From NCBI GenBank assembly GCA_039197765.1, contig JBCCTX010000082.1, positions 1-23,569 on the forward strand: DNA of 23,569 bases, given 5' to 3'. Shown one piece after another: positions 20,993 through 23,569 of this stretch. The notes under the pieces were generated by a model. That model did no database searches. It saw only the letters and a program-made list of their open reading frames with translations, and was not told the DNA's origin. Origin of the DNA: JBCCTX01 sp039197765. Its GTDB lineage: Bacteria; Bacteroidota; Bacteroidia; J057. The stretch's first letter is position 1; every line of letters begins with the position of its first letter. Position numbers and translations under genes: made by a program.

Positions 20993-23569
20993 TTAATCAT
21001 AGGTGAAAGAAGATGCTTCCTTACCCAAATGGGCGTGATGAATAATCTCAGCAATTAATCCAGTCCACCCGGTCTGATGGGATGCTCCTACCCCCCTACC
21101 TGTATCTCCATGAAAATACTCATAGAACAGTATGTAATCCCGAAAATGAGGATCTTCCTGGAAAAGGGTAGGAAATCCATCATATACGGCCCTTTTTCCC
21201 TGCTTATCCCGGGCAAAAATATTAATAAGCCTATGAGAAAGACTATTGATGATATCGGGAATTTGGGTTCTGTTCTCACTGCGCTCCTCTGGGTGCGGCA
21301 GTACAAAGCGATCCCCGTAGTAAGAATAGAATTTCTGCAGGGATTCAAGCAACATGTAGTTTATCGGAAACCAAATAGGACCTCGCCAGTTTGAATTCCC
21401 TCCAAACAAATAGGTATCTGACTCCGCTGGTACATAAGCTACTGAAAAGTCCTGCCCATTGTGCTTATAGGTATAGGGGTGTGTGAGATGATGTTTCGAT
21501 AATCCCCGCATCCCAAAATCTGAGAGAAATTCGGCCTCATCTATGACCCGCTCAAGGACCTTGGTCATACGCCAGCCTCGAACGAGTGAGAATAGTTTTT
21601 TATCCTCTTCACCGGGCTCATCCCAACGGGAAACGAGTTTGCACAAATCTGGCCTACGCAAACGGATCTCATCTAGGTATGCGCGGAATTTTGGAAGCTT
21701 CTCCAAGAGGTCTGCTTCCAGGACTTCTACCGCAAATAACGGGATAATCCCCACTATCGAACGTACTCGAAGCGAAGTAGAATGGCCATCTGGAAGATTG
21801 AGGATATCGTAAAAGAAATTATCTTCCTCATCCCACAGAGAATGCCCTTTGATACCTAGCCCTCCTAAATCTTCTAGAGAAGAAGCAATATGGAGAAAAT
21901 GGTCGAAGAATTTAATGGCCAAGTGTTCATAGGTATCATCTTTAAGAGCCAACTCCTGAGCCATCCGCATGAGATTGAGCGAATACATAGCCATCCAACT
22001 GGTCCCATCAGCCTGCTCAATATACCCACCTGTTGGTAGGGGGCGACTTCTGTCAAATACGCCGATATTATCCAACCCTAAGAAGCCCCCTTCGAAAATA
22101 TTATTCCCATCTCGGTCTTTGCGGTTTACCCACCAAGTAAAATTCAGAATAAGTTTGTGAAAAGCCTGCTTCAGAAACTCTAGGTCTCCTTCACCGGTTT
22201 GCTCTTTTTCCATTTGGTACACTTTCCAAACCCCCCAGCCGTGGACAGGTGGATTCACGTCGCTAAAATCCCACTCATAGGCTGGTATTTGGCCATTGGG
22301 ATGCATGTAGCGCTCCTTGAGGAAAAGGAGTAGCTGCTCCTTGGCAAATTGCATATCCAGCCGAGCCAAGGGAACACAATGAAAGGCTGAGTCCCAAACC
22401 GCATACCAGGGATACTCCCACTTATCGGGCATCGAAATAATATCGCAATTATCCATGTGCTGCCAGCGATGGTTTCGGCCCGACTTTCTTTCTACAGGTG
22501 GGGGAGAATGGTGCGGATCACCCTTCAACCAATCCCTAATCTTAAAATTGTAGAACTGTTTGGTCCACATCATGCCCGCATAAGCCTGACGTTGGATTAG
22601 ACGTAAATCCTCGGAAGTTATCTCCTTTTGTAAATCTGCATAAAAGGTATCTGCTTCCTTTTTCCTTTGGTGGAATACTTCTTGGAACGCTCCAAAAGGA
22701 TCAGCATGTGAAGACTTACTCAGCCGGAGTTGGATCTCCTTTTCCTCCCCTGCAGGAATATGGAATTTATACCAAGCGGCACACTTACTCCCCTTACTTT
22801 CAGGACTCAGCGCACCGAGATCTCCCTTTACGATATAGTCATTGATCCCATCTTTGGCAGAAGCGTGCGCATTCGCCTCCCCAAAAAGCCGATACACATT
22901 GGTTTCATTTTCGCAGAATATAAATTCTTTGTTGTAGGCAGCGTAGAAGTAGTACTTACCTGTCTGATTATGCGTAGCTTCTACATTGAGGCCTTCCTGA
23001 ACGATCACCGGTAAATCGTGATCCTCACTTTCCTCCCAAGACCAGGTATTGCGAAACCACAGGGTAGGGAGAACAGTGATGGGAGCTTCTTCTGGACCTC
23101 GGTTACAAATCCTGATCTTTATACAGATATCTTCTTCGCTGGCTTTTGCATATTCTACAAAAACGTCAAAGTAACGGTTATCATCGAATACACCTGTATC
23201 TACCAACTCATACTCGGGTTCATCTTTTCCCCTTGTCATATTCATGTTTACCAGGAGTTCGTAAGGGAAAGGCTTTTGTGGGTATTTGTAGAGATACTTC
23301 ATGTAGCTATGTGTAGGCGTACTATCTAGGTAGTAATAATACTCCTTCACATCTTCTGCATGATTGCCCTCAGGTCCTGTAAGGCCGAAAAGTCGTTCTT
23401 TGAGAATGGGATCTTTGTGATTCCATAAGGCTACACAAAAGCAAAGCAACTGCTTGCTGTCCGAAATTCCGCCCAATCCGTCTTCTCCCCAACGATAGGC
23501 CCTACTCCGAGCGTGGTCGTGGGGGGTATATTCCCAAGCTGATCCATCGCGACTGTAATCTTCACGAAC
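20993..23569 (-). CDS. GH63/MGH1-like glycoside hydrolase, 5' end beyond the window
   Basis: The frame is open to the last base, giving 858 residues without a start codon in place. A TTG at 23476 is an internal leucine, since the residues before it (EDYSRDGSAWEYTPHDHARS, then YRWGEDGLGGISD) match the usual N-terminal part of this glucosidase family. Only a few N-terminal residues are probably missing. An N-terminal beta-sandwich (to about 300) precedes an alpha/alpha toroid with YMHPNGQIPAYEWDFSDVNP (likely catalytic acid region), then GGFLGLDNIGVFDRS, and ends with YEYFHGDTGRGVGASHQTGW, which holds the probable second catalytic residue. No signal peptide can be judged. Relatives hydrolyse alpha-glucosides or mannosyl- and glucosylglycerate; the substrate here is unknown. 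Confidence 0.88.
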   Translation of the reverse strand, partial: VREDYSRDGSAWEYTPHDHARSRAYRWGEDGLGGISDSKQLLCFCVALWNHKDPILKERLFGLTGPEGNHAEDVKEYYYYLDSTPTHSYMKYLYKYPQKPFPYELLVNMNMTRGKDEPEYELVDTGVFDDNRYFDVFVEYAKASEEDICIKIRICNRGPEEAPITVLPTLWFRNTWSWEESEDHDLPVIVQEGLNVEATHNQTGKYYFYAAYNKEFIFCENETNVYRLFGEANAHASAKDGINDYIVKGDLGALSPESKGSKCAAWYKFHIPAGEEKEIQLRLSKSSHADPFGAFQEVFHQRKKEADTFYADLQKEITSEDLRLIQRQAYAGMMWTKQFYNFKIRDWLKGDPHHSPPPVERKSGRNHRWQHMDNCDIISMPDKWEYPWYAVWDSAFHCVPLARLDMQFAKEQLLLFLKERYMHPNGQIPAYEWDFSDVNPPVHGWGVWKVYQMEKEQTGEGDLEFLKQAFHKLILNFTWWVNRKDRDGNNIFEGGFLGLDNIGVFDRSRPLPTGGYIEQADGTSWMAMYSLNLMRMAQELALKDDTYEHLAIKFFDHFLHIASSLEDLGGLGIKGHSLWDEEDNFFYDILNLPDGHSTSLRVRSIVGIIPLFAVEVLEADLLEKLPKFRAYLDEIRLRRPDLCKLVSRWDEPGEEDKKLFSLVRGWRMTKVLERVIDEAEFLSDFGMRGLSKHHLTHPYTYKHNGQDFSVAYVPAESDTYLFGGNSNWRGPIWFPINYMLLESLQKFYSYYGDRFVLPHPEERSENRTQIPDIINSLSHRLINIFARDKQGKRAVYDGFPTLFQEDPHFRDYILFYEYFHGDTGRGVGASHQTGWTGLIAEIIHHAHLGKEASSFTYD

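Noticed and set aside
23476..23476. TTG as start of the GH63-like gene
   Set aside because: The frame continues to the window edge with family-typical residues upstream, so the TTG is internal.

Overview
The window looks like chromosomal DNA from a member of the Bacteroidota. The evidence is a stand-alone type IX secretion (T9SS) C-terminal sorting domain, DUF4097 proteins with repeated NGD turns, an ECF sigma factor beside a membrane anti-sigma protein, TAnnTTTG-type promoter elements and weak Shine-Dalgarno signals. The genus cannot be read from the sequence. There are no rRNA or tRNA genes, transposases, phage genes or CRISPR arrays.

Layout. 1-1661 is mostly non-coding, with many inverted repeats, and holds one short gene for a secreted protein that is almost only a T9SS sorting domain. 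1662-7217 is a minus-strand block: a DUF2279 protein, an exopolysaccharide export pair (Wzc-type tyrosine autokinase and Wza-type lipoprotein) and a membrane-anchored YdcF/DUF218 protein with an inserted beta domain. 7316-8798 (+) holds a small conserved protein translationally coupled to a PhnP-like metallo-beta-lactamase-fold hydrolase, then an orphan 139-residue protein. 8884-10987 (-) holds an exported FKBP prolyl isomerase and a DUF58 membrane protein. 10986-14793 (+) holds an exported amidohydrolase and a soluble hybrid histidine kinase. 14823-16559 (-) is a Tat-like exported protein of unknown function that resembles an alpha/alpha-toroid lyase. 16704-20852 (+) is a compact run: ECF sigma factor, anti-sigma-like membrane protein with HEAT-like repeats, two different DUF4097 beta-solenoid proteins and a Tat-exported nucleoside hydrolase. 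20993-23569 (-) is the 3' part of a GH63/MGH1-like glycoside hydrolase that leaves the window.

How the genes work together. Most products act at or beyond the cell envelope: capsule export, peptide folding, polysaccharide or nucleoside breakdown, and a sigma/anti-sigma circuit that probably controls two exported solenoid proteins. This sigma-HEAT-DUF4097 cassette is the best candidate for an incompletely described system. The second DUF4097 protein has histidines where the first has Ile-Asn at successive solenoid turns.

Non-coding structure is notable. A 7-mer TAGTCSG is tandemly repeated inside hairpins at two separate places (2644-2696 and 8796-8872). A MITE-like element with imperfect terminal inverted repeats lies at 1255-1410. 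A perfect 12-bp inverted repeat sits in the divergent promoter region upstream of the sigma factor. Three GCGGTT/AACCGC boxes spaced about two helical turns apart lie upstream of the Wza gene.
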